Shown piece by piece: positions 5,586 through 6,181 of a DNA stretch of 6,181 bases (position 1 is the first letter of the stretch; each line of letters starts with the position of its first letter). This DNA comes from WGMK01 sp046047315. GTDB lineage: Bacteria > Hydrogenedentota > Hydrogenedentia > Hydrogenedentales > JAEUWI01. Location: NCBI GenBank assembly GCA_046047315.1, contig JBJOID010000208.1, forward strand, positions 1 through 6,181, in the 5' to 3' direction. The notes beneath the pieces were generated by a model. The model was given only the letters and a program-made list of their open reading frames with translations, did not search any database and was not told the DNA's origin. Both the position numbers and the translations under genes were made by a program.

Positions 5586-6181
5586 ATGCATGCACCAGAC
5601 AAACCCATCCGTACCGGAGCGGACTACGTGGAAAGCCTGCGCGGGCGCGGGCTCAACGTCTACTTCCTTGGCGAACGCATCGAGGAGCCGGTGGACCACC
5701 CGGTGATTCGCCCCTCCATCAATGCCGTTGCGGAAACCTACGACCTTGCCATCGAGCAGCCGGAACTTGCGACCGCGCTGTCACCGATCACGGGCGAGCG
5801 GGTCAACCGCTTTCTCCATGTCTGCGGCAGCGTCGAGGATGTGGTGGCCCAGAACCGAATGCAGCGCGAGCTGGGCCGGAGAACGGGCACCTGTTTCCAG
5901 CGCTGCGTGGGCATGGACGCCCTCAATTCCCTGCATTCCGTCACCTACGAGATGGACGAGCGTTATGGCACCGCCTACCACGAAAGGCTGAATGCCTTCA
6001 TTGCCGAGGTGCAACGCCACAACCTGATCATTGGCGGCGCGATGACGGACCCCAAGGGTGACCGTTCGAAGGCGCCGCACGAGCAGGAAGACCCCGACCT
6101 CTTCATGCGGGTGGTCAAGCGGGACGACAAGGGCGTCACCCTGCGCGGGGCAAAGGCCCACCAGACTGGCTGCATCAACTC
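5586..6181 (+). CDS. 4-hydroxybutyryl-CoA dehydratase / vinylacetyl-CoA isomerase-like protein, N-terminal part
   Basis: The gene runs off the right edge after 198 full codons, about 40% of the usual length near 490 residues. The family (HpaB-like flavoproteins) uses FAD and a [4Fe-4S] cluster to dehydrate 4-hydroxybutyryl-CoA to crotonyl-CoA. It acts in 4-aminobutyrate or succinate fermentation and in the 3HP/4HB carbon-fixation cycles. Visible support: an opening DYVESLRG, then DHPVIRPSIN (37-46), the cluster motif CFQRCVGMDA with C103 and C107 (matching C99 and C103 of the Clostridium aminobutyricum enzyme as I recall it), GAMTDPKGDR (151-160), DPDLFMRVV, and GAKAHQTG with T194. The paired Cys set it apart from flavin monooxygenases of the HpaB family, which lack the cluster. 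The remaining cluster ligands, His and Cys, fall beyond the edge. It is divergent from the protease operon and probably regulated separately. Confidence 0.88.
   Translation, partial: MHAPDKPIRTGADYVESLRGRGLNVYFLGERIEEPVDHPVIRPSINAVAETYDLAIEQPELATALSPITGERVNRFLHVCGSVEDVVAQNRMQRELGRRTGTCFQRCVGMDALNSLHSVTYEMDERYGTAYHERLNAFIAEVQRHNLIIGGAMTDPKGDRSKAPHEQEDPDLFMRVVKRDDKGVTLRGAKAHQTGCIN

Noticed and set aside
5453..6061. 202-codon plus-strand frame overlapping the AbfD-like gene
   Set aside because: It is a frame-shifted reading of the AbfD-like gene, crosses the intergenic promoter region, and has Arg/Pro-rich composition without homology I can see.
1..6181. CRISPR array, tRNA/rRNA, insertion sequence or defence system
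   Set aside because: I found no regularly spaced direct repeats, no tRNA-like clover pattern, no transposase, and no nuclease, helicase or toxin motif in any supported gene.

Overview
The window is GC-rich (about 60% by eye), densely coded bacterial DNA. It holds a compact leftward (minus-strand) gene run and one divergent rightward gene. The minus strand reads, in transcription order: a secreted M43 (pappalysin-like) zinc metalloprotease with several C-terminal modules (2822-5386); a soluble class I-type HMG-CoA reductase (1659-2825); a polytopic membrane protein of unknown function (166-1593); and the N-terminal piece of an exported redoxin-like protein that leaves the left edge. The plus strand carries the first 198 codons of a 4-hydroxybutyryl-CoA dehydratase (AbfD-like) flavoenzyme that leaves the right edge (5586-6181).

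Organism: the secreted protein combines a nidogen-like beta module, an Ig-like domain and a C-terminal 'LPASG + hydrophobic helix + KRKR' tail. Together with the GC content and a mevalonate-type HMG-CoA reductase, this style recalls environmental Gram-negative lineages such as Hydrogenedentota, Planctomycetota or Myxococcota. This is an impression from protein style, not a demonstrated placement. The AbfD-like gene suggests a fermentative or otherwise anaerobic side to metabolism.

Layout and logic: protease and HMG-CoA reductase overlap by 4 bp (ATGA), which implies translational coupling. Only 65 bp separate the reductase from the membrane protein, and 26-41 bp separate that from the redoxin, so the four minus-strand genes are probably one operon. 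A good sigma70-type promoter (TTGCAA-17-TATAGT) faces the protease from the 199-bp divergent intergenic region. No obvious pathway unites the four genes. The membrane protein and redoxin could be an envelope-related pair, but this is speculation.

I saw no mobile element, CRISPR array, tRNA or rRNA, and no recognisable defence system. The points most worth following are the coupling of a secreted protease to HMG-CoA reductase, the uncharacterised membrane protein, the LPASG sorting-type tail and the AbfD-like gene.
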